Source of the DNA: Silurus meridionalis
Taxonomy: Eukaryota > Chordata > Actinopteri > Siluriformes > Siluridae
Direction of reading: 5' to 3'
NCBI RefSeq assembly: GCF_014805685.1
Contig: NC_060884.1
Coordinates: forward strand, 18,979,356 to 19,043,355
Length of the DNA: 64,000 bases
Of this stretch, positions 38,969-50,219 are shown one piece after another. The notes beneath the pieces were generated by a model, which was not told the origin of the DNA, did not search any database, and was given only the letters and a program-made list of their open reading frames with translations. Within the stretch, counting starts at the first letter, position 1. Each line of letters begins with the position of its first letter. A program made the position numbers and the translations under genes.

Positions 38969-41047
38969 TAACCCGGCCACACGCCAGTGCACTCTTTAAC
39001 AGGGAGGGTTGCATTAGGAAGGGCATCCAGCGTAAAACATGTGCCAAATCAAATATGCAAATTACAAACCAGAATTTCATACCAGATTGTGCGAGGCCTG
39101 AGTTACCTGTGGATGGAAAGAAAAATGGTGTAGGGGTAATCCTAAAGGAAGAGTACAGTAAGAGTGTAGTGGAGGTGAAGAGAGTTTCTGATAGCGTAAT
39201 GAACGTGAAGCTGGAAGTTGAAGGGGTGATGATAAATGTCATCAGTGCCTATGCTCCACAAGTGGGATGTGATACGAAAGAAAAATTCTGGAGTAAGTTA
39301 GATGAAGTGGTAGAAGGTGTACCTAGAAATGAAAGATTAGTAATTAGGGCAGACTTTAATGGACATTTAGGAGAAGGGAACAGAGGTGATGAGAAGGTGA
39401 TGGGTAGTTATGGTCTTAGGGAGAGGAATGTGGAAGGGCAGATGGTGGTAGATTTTGCTAAAAAGATGGAAATGGCAGTGGTGAATACTTATTTTAAGAA
39501 GAAGGAGGGGCATAGGGTGCAGAAAAGTGCAGGAAAGCATGAGGAAAAAGAGGTAGGCAAAACAGGATTAGGATTGACAGAGAGATAAAAAAAAGTAGGA
39601 GTACAAGGAGATGCGGCAGTAGGTAAAGAGGGATGTGGCAAAAGCCAATGAAAAGGCATATGAGGAGCTGTATGAGAAGTTGGACACTAAGGAAGGAGAA
39701 ATGGATTTGTATTGATTGGCCAGGCAGAAGGACCGACCTGGGAAGATGTGCTGCAAGTTAGAGCAATTAAGGATGGAGATGGAAATGTGTTGACTAGTGA
39801 GGAGAATGTGTTAAGAAGGTGGAGAGAGTATTTTGACCAGCTGATGAATGAGGGAAATGTGAGAGAGAGAGAAGGTTGGATAATGTGAAGATGGTGAAGT
39901 GGATAGGATTAGTACAGAGAAAGTAAGAGCAGCAATTAAGAGAATGAAGAGTGGAAAGTCTGGAACATGTAGAAAGTAGAAACATGGAGATGTTTAGGAG
40001 AGATGGCAGTGGAGTTTTTAACAAGATTATTTAACAAGATTTTGGAAGATAAGAGGATGCCTGAGGAAAGGAGAAGTAGTGTGCTGGTACCGATCTTTAA
40101 GAACAATGGAGATGTGCAGACCTGCAGTAACTACAGGGAATAACGTTGATCAGCCACACCATGAAGTTATGGCAGTGCAGGACATGTATGAGGACAGTGT
40201 GACAGCAGTGAAGTGTGCAGTAGGAACGACAGACTGGTTTAAGGTGAAGGTTGGACTGGCTCTGAGCCCTTTCCTGTTTGCAGTGGTGATGGACAGGTTG
40301 ACAAACGAGGTCAGACAGGGGTCTCCAAAGACTATGATGTTTGCGGATGATATTGTGATTTGTGGTGAGAGTAGGGAGCAGGTTAAGAATACTCTGGAGA
40401 GGCGGAGGTACGCACTGGAGAGAAGGGGAATGAAAGCCAGTAGGAGTAAGACAGAGTACATGTGTGTGAATGAGAGGGAGGGCAGTGGAGTGGTGCAGTC
40501 ACAGGAAGAAGAGGTGGAGAAGGTGGAGGAGTTCAGGTTAATAGGGTCAACAGTGCAAATTAATAGAGAGTGTGTTAGAGAAGTGAAGAAAATAGTGCAG
40601 GCAGGGTGGAGTAGGTGGAGAAGAGTGGCAGGAGTGATTTGTGGTAGAAGAGTATCTGCAAGAGTAAAAGGGAAAGTTTAGAGGACTATGGTGAGACCTG
40701 TGTTGTTTTATGGTTTAGAGACAGTGGCATTGACTAAAAGACAGGAGGTGGAGCTGGAGGTAGCAGAGCTGAAGATGTTGAGGTTTTCGTTGGGAGTGAT
40801 GAGCATGGACAGGATTAGAAATAAGTTTATTAGAGGGACAGCGCATGTATGACATTTTGGAGAGAAAGTTTGGAAGGTGTGATTAAGATGGTTTGGACAT
40901 GTGCAGAGCAGATACATGGGGTATATACTGTAGGAAAAAGAATACTGAGGATGGAGCCGCCAGGAAGGAGGAAAAGAGGAAGGCCAAGGAGGAGGTTTAT
41001 GGATGTGGTGAGGGAAGACATGCAGGTAGTTGGTTTGAAAGAGGCAG
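38969..41047 (+). mobile_element. RTE-type LINE copy 2, internally deleted
   Basis: It starts with the same 5' sequence as copy 1 but lacks three ORF parts. First, the N-terminus to VDGK: 5' sequence jumps directly to VDGKKNGVGVILKEEYSKSV at 39,109. Second, the segment between HRV and the KRLAKQKWD region, near 39,520. Third, the finger/palm segment between SNYR and VQDMYEDSV, near 40,140-40,175. What remains includes GADFNGH-like [31 protein letters not shown] and [13 protein letters not shown]. It stops abruptly at GLKEAA (about 41,047), about 80 bp short of the normal 3' end, where a different LINE tail begins. Confidence 0.9.
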
Positions 41048-41415
41048 CTGGACCAGCACCATTACCTCAGAGACCTCATCACACCTTGCACTGCACCACA
41101 CTGTCTGAGATCCTCCAGCACTGCTCAACTGGTACCACCTTCTCTTTAAATAAGAGTTAAGCACTCTTCTCTGTTCTGGTACCGAGGTGGTGGAATGAAC
41201 TTCTCCTAGATGTCCGTACAGCGGAATCCCTGGCTATCTTTAAGCAACGCTTCCCAAGTTTGTTTTGTAAAAATCAAGAGTTGTAATCTGATTTATCTTA
41301 TGTATGTTATCGTGCAAACCAGTGTAGATTTATTTATTGATAAAGACTCAAAGCACTTTTATACATCGCTCTGGACAAGGGCATCTGCCAAATGCAGCAA
41401 ATGTAAATGCAAAAT
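41048..41415 (+). mobile_element. Different LINE 3' end (Rex1-like tail) fused to RTE copy 2
   Basis: The frame LVPRWWNELLLDVRTAESLA (about 41,177-41,237) is the C-terminal signature of several fish non-LTR reverse transcriptases. The segment then ends 'ctctggacaagggcatctg' and 'ccaaatgcagcaaatgtaaa', the conserved 3' tail seen on Rex1-related LINEs and the SINEs that use them. It is not part of the RTE family. Exact family assignment is tentative. Confidence 0.7.
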
Positions 41416-41419
41416 AAAA

Positions 41420-41423
<4 letters not shown>

Positions 41424-41490
<67 letters not shown>
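41424..41490. repeat. (TA)n microsatellite after the chimeric LINE
   Basis: About 67 bp of TA, grown from the AAATAAAAATAAAT tail of the preceding LINE fragment. From 41,491 to 42,502 no gene or transposon is recognised. Confidence 0.96.
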
Positions 41491-41495
<5 letters not shown>

Positions 41496-42502
41496 CTTTT
41501 ATTATTTTTTTAATTATTGTCTTCATTTAAAAAAGTAATGTTGTAATGTGTACGACAAATACAAATGACTAAAGTGCTGTTCTTGATATTTAAAAATAAT
41601 CTGGATTGCATTGCAAAGTGAGCACATTCTATATGGTGACACCTTGACTGGCTAAGTAAAACAAGACACAATTGTGTGCACCTCTATGAAGACTTAAAGT
41701 ATAACAACTCAAATATTCATATACATTTTAGTGAGTAAGACTGAGGTATAGTAGGATTCCTTGAAGCAAGGTATGGTTCAGCTTCTCTTTTTTTTTTTTG
41801 TGGTGGTGTTAATAGTGTTAGTGTTTGTGTGTGTTTATATATAATTCAAAACATGAGCCCAAATAGTAAAAGTTTTTTTATGTTGCATCTACAATATTTT
41901 GTATTTGAGAAAAAGATAAAAGGTTCAGATACCACGAAATTCCACGGGTTATTGCAAGCAATGTGGGGGAAAACAATACTTTGGGAACCTTTATTATTAA
42001 ATTGAATGGAATGGAACTGGGAAAATTGTGTATAAAATGAAAAAGTGAAAGAGCTAGAGAGAGTGGGGGAAGAGAAACCAATAAGGAACTGTAGAATGGC
42101 CACTGCAGAGCCAACTCAATTACAGAGTCCACTTTGTCCCAAGGCCTCCAGAATCCTCTGTCATCTGATTCAATAGCACTGGAAATTCCATCCAGCTACA
42201 TCCATCTCCCAAATGAAATGAAAGCCTTCATCTTTTTTTTCTTCTCTCTTTCTTGCTCTATGTGAAAATGGCAATGCTGAAAAGGTCAGAAACAGACAGA
42301 GAATCAGAATGAGAAAAAATGTATTACTTTTATACTGTTTCACCAATTTGGGCAAGTTAGTGGTTTAATGAAGATGGATCTTATGGCATGTTCATAATGA
42401 CAGGTTCATATTAACAAATGTGGGCTAGATATGTATAATCTGCATATTTGTTTATTTATAATTTGTGATTTTGTAAAAAGGTACAAGAGCCATCCAAACT
42501 TT

Positions 42503-43140
42503 TACTACTACTACTACTAATACTACTATTACTACTACTACTAATACTACTACTACTATTACTACTACTACTACTAATACTATTACTACTATTACTACTA
42601 CTACTACTATTACTACTACTACTACTATTACTACTACTACTAATACTACTACTACTATTACTGCTGCTGCTACCACCACCACCACTGCTGCTGCTGCTGC
42701 TGCTACCACCACCACCATCACCACCACCACCACTACTACCACTACCACCACCACCACCACCACCACTGCTGCTGCTACCACCACCACCATTACTACTACT
42801 ACTACTAATGCTACTACTACTACCACTACTACTACTACCACTACTACCACCACCACCATCACCACCACCACCACCACTACCACCACCACTACTACCACCA
42901 CCACTGCTGCTGCTGCTACCACCACCACTGCTGCTGCTGCTACCACCACCACCACTACTACTACTACTTACTACTACTTCTCCTACTACTGCTGCTACTA
43001 CTACTACTACTACTATTACTACTACTACTACTACTACTACTATTACTACTATTACTACTACTACTACTATTACTACTACTACTATTACTACTACTATTAC
43101 TACTACTACTACTACTACTACTACTAATAATAATAATAAT
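42503..43140. repeat. Compound trinucleotide repeat, about 640 bp
   Basis: Almost every base belongs to a trinucleotide unit: ACT/ATT at the left (42,503-42,660), then blocks of GCT and CCA alternating in the centre (42,661-42,960), then ACT/ATT again and AAT at the right (to 43,140). Long frames run through it on both strands (poly-Val/Ala one way, poly-Leu/Pro or poly-Thr the other), but with no non-repeat domain these are artefacts. Confidence 0.96.
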
Positions 43141-45512
43141 AATGATACTAATAATTATGATAATTATTATTTTTTAAGATTTGTCCTATTAATAAAATTT
43201 CTCCTACTGTTATTCAACTGAATTAATCTTTGACATTGTATAACACAAACCTTTTTTTTCCGCAAGCCATTTCTTTTGTAGTTACTATACACTATATATT
43301 TACAGTATAAATTATGTTTGGCTGACTGGGTCTTAATTATTATTTTAATGATTTTGGAAGTTTTTTTTTTTTTTTCTTTTTTTTTACCCTACTTAATTTC
43401 TGAATGTTGGTTTAGTTTCTGAAAAAATGACTACATGTTGAAACCGTTTGTATTTATCGCCTGAGTCGTTTTATATAGATGGTAAAGACCACCTAATTGT
43501 TATTCAGGCTTTTAAAAAGAAATATAGAAAAAAGGAGAGTGTACTTTTTTCACATGATGTAAACGTCATAAATTAAATGCTTAAATTTAGATCTATCATC
43601 TCATAATCATCTATTGATCTCACACCCAAATGTCTTGTATGTATGTATGTAGCGTATAGACAGAACAAAAGAATTACCCTTGCTGTTCCAGTACTTTTAC
43701 AAAAGGCTGCAAAGTATGCAATCCTGACTATGCAAGCATAGGTATGGGAATGTGTCTGTGTTTGTTATATCACATTAGGTAACTATGTATATAAAACTGA
43801 CAGACAGGGTCAACACCTCAGTGAAAGTGGTAGACAGAATCTCATCCCCAGCCAGCATGAAGGGCTGCTGTTTTAATCAGCCAAATGAACCGGGTTAAAT
43901 GAGTATGACTGAAACTCATACATTTTAACCAACACTCCTTCGCTCAATTTCAGCTTTCATTTCACCCTCATTCCCTCCATTACTTATCTTTGGGCCTTAT
44001 GCTGTCAGCCTCCATCAGGCAGTGAGTAGAACACACATATACGCACACACACACACAAGAGCACACGTCTGGGTTAATCAGTGTCGTTAATGGTGGATGG
44101 TTCTCTCATAGAGATAGCCATTACCAGGTGAAAGGAGGATCATTCAGAAGCAAATGCTACTGGCAGGCAGAATTTCAATCAGTCACCCTATCGTTACATG
44201 ACCTCTCTGCCTCTCCACTCCTTCATTTCACTTGGCTATTCATATTGGTGAAAAGTTATTATTAGGCTACTAGTATTACACTTATTTTTACAGCATTACA
44301 GACTTTAAAATCAAGGAGATGTATTTCTTGTTCTTCGTTACTTCTTTGTGAGAAAGAAATCTTACATCTGACCAAGAAGACAGCAATCATTATATTTTTG
44401 TAGTATACAATAGTAGTATAGGATCTTTTAAAGACTATTTTTTTTGTCAGTGGCATGGTGTTGAACAATGAACAGATTGTTACCTAGTAAATACATAAAA
44501 TTCATGTTTATTGATAGTTGAAAGAAAAGTTAGACACTGCTTATAACTGGTACACTGTGTAAGCAGCTCAGACTTATTTTAGCAGTTCAACAGCAGTAAA
44601 CACAAATACAATAGTCATCCTCCTGTTAGCTCTAAATCTTATTTGAATTTTCTTTAAATAGGGATTCATCCTTCTCTCTCATCTCCATCTCTTTCCCATT
44701 TTCTTCTCTTTTCTTTTGTAACTGTGGATGCCAGGCCAGAATAGGGAATTAATCTTAATTTAGGTGAAACTCAATTCCAGTAGCATGCTCAGGCAATGAT
44801 TAGAAGGGAACCATTCTGTAATCTGTGTAATCTGAGACCTGATGAGCCTGACTGACATCATGCTGGGAGCATCACCATGGCTACACCGCATCAGCCAGCT
44901 CCTCCAAACATAGAAAGGTCATTCTTCTCATCACAGTGGAAAAAAAATCTTTACAGCTATTTGCAGCTCTTTAATTTGTTTGGTTGTACAAACTAAAAGT
45001 CTTAAAACAGTAAATAAATTAATTGGACACTGATTATTATTATGGTTTTCCAATGTTAAGAGTGATTTAAAATATATAACTTAAATTAATATAAGTATGA
45101 ATAAAAAGTACACTCAGTTTGAATTATATGGTTTTGCATATCATAACATAATAAACAATATCTGGTCCTTAGCAGGAGTAAGAATGAGGTAAATACAACC
45201 TCAGATGAACAACACCACATTAAATATTACACCATAGCATTATTTCTTTTTCAAAAATAAAGCCAAAATGAAAAAGCCATGTGTGAAAAATGAAGTACAC
45301 TTTTTCTCCTGTTCTCGACTTACATAAGCTCTTTAATTAGAGCCCAAAAGGTCAAATTTGGAGTCATCTTTCCAAAGTCTTTATTACAGTCATTCATTGT
45401 TTAATGCCAGTGCTAGCTAGTTTGCATATAAACAAAATGACCTAGAGACCAAAAAGATATATGCATGTATCCCCCAAAAAAATGGAGGACTGAAAGTGTA
45501 CCCAAACCTCTG

Positions 45513-45570
<58 letters not shown>

Positions 45571-46770
45571 TGACAATATATAAAATAAGAATATACTGTA
45601 TTAGAACATGTAGCGAAAAACAAATCACTATTTGATTTTAAGCCACTAAAGATAGAAGGGGTACCTTCTATATGGATTTATTTTACATCACATGTCTGGA
45701 CAGCATTTCTCTAAACAGCTTAATATCACAGTGAAATTTTCTTTGGGTTATTAACCTTGTCTACTGGCCAATTCAAACATTATAATAACAAGCATGTATT
45801 GTATTGCGGTGAAACCATGGGGTGTATATGCGAAAAAACGCACAACACATTTCCTCTACTGGAGTGACAGTTTCCAATATGTCACATGCTAACTAACTTT
45901 TCTGTTGTTTTAAGAACCACCCAAGGATCTTCCAGTGGACAGTAATGCCAAAGTTGGATTGCAAAATCTTTTAAAAGACAGGACTAAGACCTGGCCAGAT
46001 GGTCTGGACTTTTCGCATGGGAGGTGGAGATTAATGTATAGAGCCTCTCCCAATTTTCATGTCTTTCTGTAAAAACCTGCCCAGGAAATAACACCTGGAG
46101 CTGAACTGCCCTGGGGGACCATACTACACAGAACAGAGTCCACTCAACTGGATTGCTGCATGAATTATCTGGTGGATGAGGAGAGGGTATGATCCTGAGG
46201 AGTGCTCCTGGGCCTTCTCAGAAGATTTTTTTTCTTTCACTCTTTAAATACTTCTACTTCAAGCACCCGGTCTAGGCGCTCTCAGACTAATTATTCATAT
46301 AATATTAATGTGTTTCAAGTAATAAATGGCTCCTCTACACAGCGTTTTTGTGAGCCGGTGATGCAGAATGTGGGAGAAACTGTCCTGCTGTTTTATTGGA
46401 ATACTGAATATGTAAAGACACGTGAAAATAGCTTACATTACTCGAGCAATTTCTTTCTTTTTGATAGAACAATACACGTGTGAACTCACCTATATTTAAA
46501 GTATGTACTAAAATTTGTTTAAATTACCAAATTGGAAAAGATGTTCTTTTTAAATCCAATTGATGTTTAAGATCCACCAAACAGAAACAATGAGGAAATA
46601 GTGTTGCTATCTTCTTTTTCAAATATTAGAACTATAGATATGTACAGCAGATAAACCTTACCTCCTGAAAGTGCTAAAATGCCTTAAGCATATTGCGATT
46701 GATTTAAACTGTATGTAGTAACAACAACATCTTTGCTACTCAAAGTACTTTTCAAAGACAAATTAATGAA
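43141..46770. other. Gene-poor stretch
   Basis: No exon or transposon recognised. It contains T-runs near 43,360 and the (CA)n tract at 45,514-45,567. The 93-codon frame at 46,202-46,483 shows no motif. Confidence 0.5.
45514..45567. repeat. (CA)27 microsatellite
   Basis: Uninterrupted CA run of about 54 bp. Confidence 0.97.
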
Positions 46771-46774
46771 TTAT

Positions 46775-47345
46775 GGACCTGAGCAACACAGAGATAGAGA
46801 GCAATTAGAAGAGAATGTGTAAGAAATGTGGCAACTGATAGCACCTTGGCCAGACTGACACAAACTGAGGAAAAATGTGTCTCTGGAATTGTAGATTACT
46901 AGAACTACAGGGATGAGATCTTCAAAAGTCATGGGGAAAGAATAATAGTTCTGCAAGCCATGGCTAATCATTGCTACATTGCTCTCCACATGGAATAAAA
47001 AAAGGTCTACAAGCTGTTGACTACTACAGCAGATTTTACTAGCTATAAGGACTTTATTCAACCACTTCTACAGCTGTCATCCAAAATCTCATATCAACCT
47101 TAGAAAGTGATCTCAGACAATGGTTCCTAAAATATTTCACTAAATTCTGTATTTTTGTAACAGCATGGACACATCATACACACTACATCAAGCAACTACT
47201 ACACCCAAAACAAACCTTGTAGAAAAATGGTACCAAAGAGCCAAGTCAAGGCACAAATTAAAAATTAAAGCACCTTATCAAGTCTATTAGAATACAGAAA
47301 TGCACATGTAGACAACTTCAAGTATTGCCAATCCAGCATAACCAT
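46775..47345 (+). pseudogene. Decayed Ty3/gypsy-type integrase
   Basis: Several short readings in shifting frames fall in the order expected for the integrase of vertebrate Ty3/gypsy LTR retrotransposons. They are RDEIF near 46,910; QAVDYYSRFY then LYSTTSTAVIQNLISTLE near 47,010-47,105 (first catalytic Asp in VDYYSRF); ISDNGS at 47,113 (second Asp); IIHTTSSNYYTQ near 47,172-47,207; and LLEYRNAHVDN near 47,281-47,315. Numerous stops and shifts show it is long dead. No reverse transcriptase or gag is recognisable to the left. Downstream, 47,500-47,770 could be a decayed LTR ('gcccatataaatac', then 'tctttgcaaagtctt'), but this is only suggestive. Confidence 0.7.
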
Positions 47346-49446
47346 AATACATAAATGTGCTTAAAGAATGTGCTTGCTGCTGCTGATACAGGCACTTGAT
47401 CACTTACCTAAATGTGAAAAATGGTGCAAATTTTGCTAAATGTCATTATTAAATCCTGACTGTTGAAATGGATTAAAAACCCTTATGTGGGTTTTGTGAT
47501 TGACGCTGTTATGTCAAGACTGTGCTCTAGGACAGTACCCCTCCATGCCAGCAGAGGTCACTGTTACCTGAGTTCATGTTTTGCTATTTGTTTCTTACTC
47601 CATTTACACTTCCTGCTCATGGCCCATATAAATACATGGTTTTCAGTATGTCTTTGCAAAGTCTTACTACTATTTACTATTTCTTAAGTTTTGAACCATT
47701 TTATTCTGACTGGCTTGCCTGCGATTTAAACGTTTTTGGTTTCACTCTTTTGGATAATCAAATAGAGTAATAGGAATTACAATTACAATTCAGCTTAATT
47801 AAATGTAGTTACATTAAAATGAATACAGTGGGCATAACACAAAACAGTTTTACAGAAATCCAAATATAATTTTAGATTTAGATCCTTATTTAGTATGACA
47901 GAAGTAACTGTGGAAAGTGCCAGAGATGAGATTAGAGGAGGAAGTAAACTTGAGAACAACCAGATTCAAAACGGAACCCACCCTCTTCTGAGTAACACCA
48001 GGTTATGATATATACCTCACTATAAACTTAAAGTCAAACAGAACTGAGAGTGTTTAAAGTATTCTAAGCATGAACATTAGAGTAATATTGTATTCTAATA
48101 TTGTATTCTAGGGTTTCATGTTTCCAAACAGAAGTAGAGCATTAGGATGGATCAGGCAGGTCCAGATAATGCCGGCTGTGAAGTTTTAATGCTTTAGTGC
48201 ATATGACCTTTGTTAATTTTTGAGTGTACATTTTGGGTTGTGTTTAATATTAACATGCACCTGAACATGGACTCACACACCTTTCCCAAGTCTGGTTTGT
48301 TACACATCTTGGTTTTCTTAGTCAGTCAACTGTGTCCCACTTACTGCTGAGGGAGAGAGGTCGGCACAAACGACTTGGTATTACAGTGTTTAAAATTAGC
48401 CACAGTATCCTTCATTTCTGCCTGGTGAGCTGTGTTTGTGCCAGCGTGTACCACTGGCCATCCGTCAGCCCGTGCCCGTCTGTGCCAGAAAGACACACCA
48501 TCAGTCAGCACCATGACCCTGTCACTTCACAACAAAGGCGCAAACCCATGCTAGCTCTTTACCGAACCTACAAGTCCAAATACTCATGTGGCTCATTTTC
48601 AAAAAAACACAAACAAAAATGTATATATATGCACAAACTACCACCACGTATAGGCATCAACTTTTTTTCCCTCATTAACATAGTTAAAAAGACAACTTTT
48701 GTAATAAAGAATACAATTACATTTGCTGTGAGCAGTGCACAGGGTTGTTATTTTTGCAACTGCTTCAAATGTGTATCATATTGTCTTTTTTACCAAAAAA
48801 ACAAAACCAAAAAAAAATTATCATATCTGGGAAGAGGTCTGAGAGTGCACTGATTAGGTAGTTGCTACTGGCAATCACTCAAAATGTTGTAACCATGGTA
48901 TCAATCTAAGTATAGAAATTTCAAAGAAAATGGTCTCTTAACAAAGCAAAATACCTGCAAAAACAGGTTAAGTAACAATAAGAGTTATATACAGCATAAA
49001 AAAAGAAAACAGATTATAAATAGCGTAATTGAAGCATCCTAAAACATAAGGATATTTCAATATGCAGAAAACACAGTAAGTACAATAAAGTAAAATTGAA
49101 AATTAAAATAACAATACATAAAACATCATTTGCACACTGTGCTGAATTTTTTTTAACCATTTATATATTTAAATCAGATTCAATGCAGGTCAGTGGACTT
49201 ACATGCATACATCTATTGATGCTTATGAAGTTCATTTTTGCACCTACCTAAACCATTAACTACCATGATTGTTTGCCACATGCAAATGAAAAAAAGCAAT
49301 ACATTAATACTGCCTCTTTGTCATGTGACTATTCATGATGTTTTTTATCTTTCAAAATGATGCAAACAGGGATCACAACAATGTATCCAGTATTCAGTGA
49401 ATTACGGCACTGAAAAGTGAAACCTAATAAATGGCCCTGGCACAAG
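47346..49446. other. Stretch without a recognised gene
   Basis: It includes the possible LTR-like piece at 47,500-47,770. A 173-codon open frame at 48,332-48,853 is the longest in this part but shows no domain, no codon periodicity I can judge and no homologue I recognise, so I treat it as chance. Confidence 0.4.
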
Positions 49447-49448
49447 TA

Positions 49449-50217
49449 CCGTAATTTCCGGACTATTCCGGACTGAATTTGACAAAGTTTTAATTTTGAA
49501 CATAAATAAGCCGCACCTGTGTATAAGCTGCAGGTGTTTACACTTAAACTAATGAACTTTACACAGGCTTTACCGAAAGACAGTGTCTGTTACACGGTGT
49601 AACAGGTGAAATATGTTGTGGCTCCGTTAAGAGCAGAGCGGCATTTTGGGAATAGCCTGCCGCCGCATTTTTCCGCTATTACTGCATGTGTGCAAGACCG
49701 AGGAATATGTCCTTATTATTTTCTGATGCTCATTTCTAAGTTTCTTTGACTAACCCGTAACGCTGTTGCCAAGAAAAATAAAAAAGCATGAATTTTGGAA
49801 ACCTGTCTGTGCTTATATGATTTCTGTCGCAACTGGAGTTAGTGAGCTATCCCTTCACCCTGACTCAACACATTACAATGGCTTGTATCTAAACAGTAGA
49901 CTACCAAGTAAGTCATTATTCACTGTCTTCCTCCTTCCTTTCACAACTATTGCTCTCGGGAGTTTATCTTTTGGCATCGTTGTGAGTTAAAAAAAAGGTT
50001 TTTCTCCCAATGCCATGCAGCTCAGAACACAGGTGTGGTGCGTTTTTTCGTTTCCGCTCGGAAAATTCATTGGTCTAATGTTATGGGGTTCAGTTTTTTT
50101 GAAGTTTGTGAAACCGGGAAAAACCCAAGAAAAATTAATAAATAAGCCGCTTCGTTGTTTAAGCCGCGGGGTTGAAAACGTGGAAAAAAGTAGCGGCTTA
50201 TAGTCCGAAAAACACGG
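49449..50217. mobile_element. Non-autonomous DNA transposon, 769 bp, TA-flanked
   Basis: The left end is ccgtaatttccggactattc (49,449) and the right end is gcggcttatagtccgaaaaa then cacgg (50,217). The reverse complement of the right end, ccgtgtttttcggacta, matches the left end. TA lies on each side (49,447-49,448 and 50,218-50,219). The body contains repeats of the 'aagccgc' phrase. Elements with this 'cggactataagccgc' wording are abundant in fish and resemble the ISL2EU/PIF-Harbinger group, but I am not sure of the superfamily. No transposase is encoded. Confidence 0.75.
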
Positions 50218-50219
50218 TA

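Noticed and set aside
42452..43221. Long poly-Val/Ala and poly-Leu/Pro/Thr frames
   Set aside because: They are translations of the trinucleotide repeat with no unique domain.
48332..48853. 173-codon open frame on the plus strand
   Set aside because: No domain, signal or homologue is recognised, the composition is irregular, and it lies in a gene-poor AT-rich region. Its length is possible by chance.
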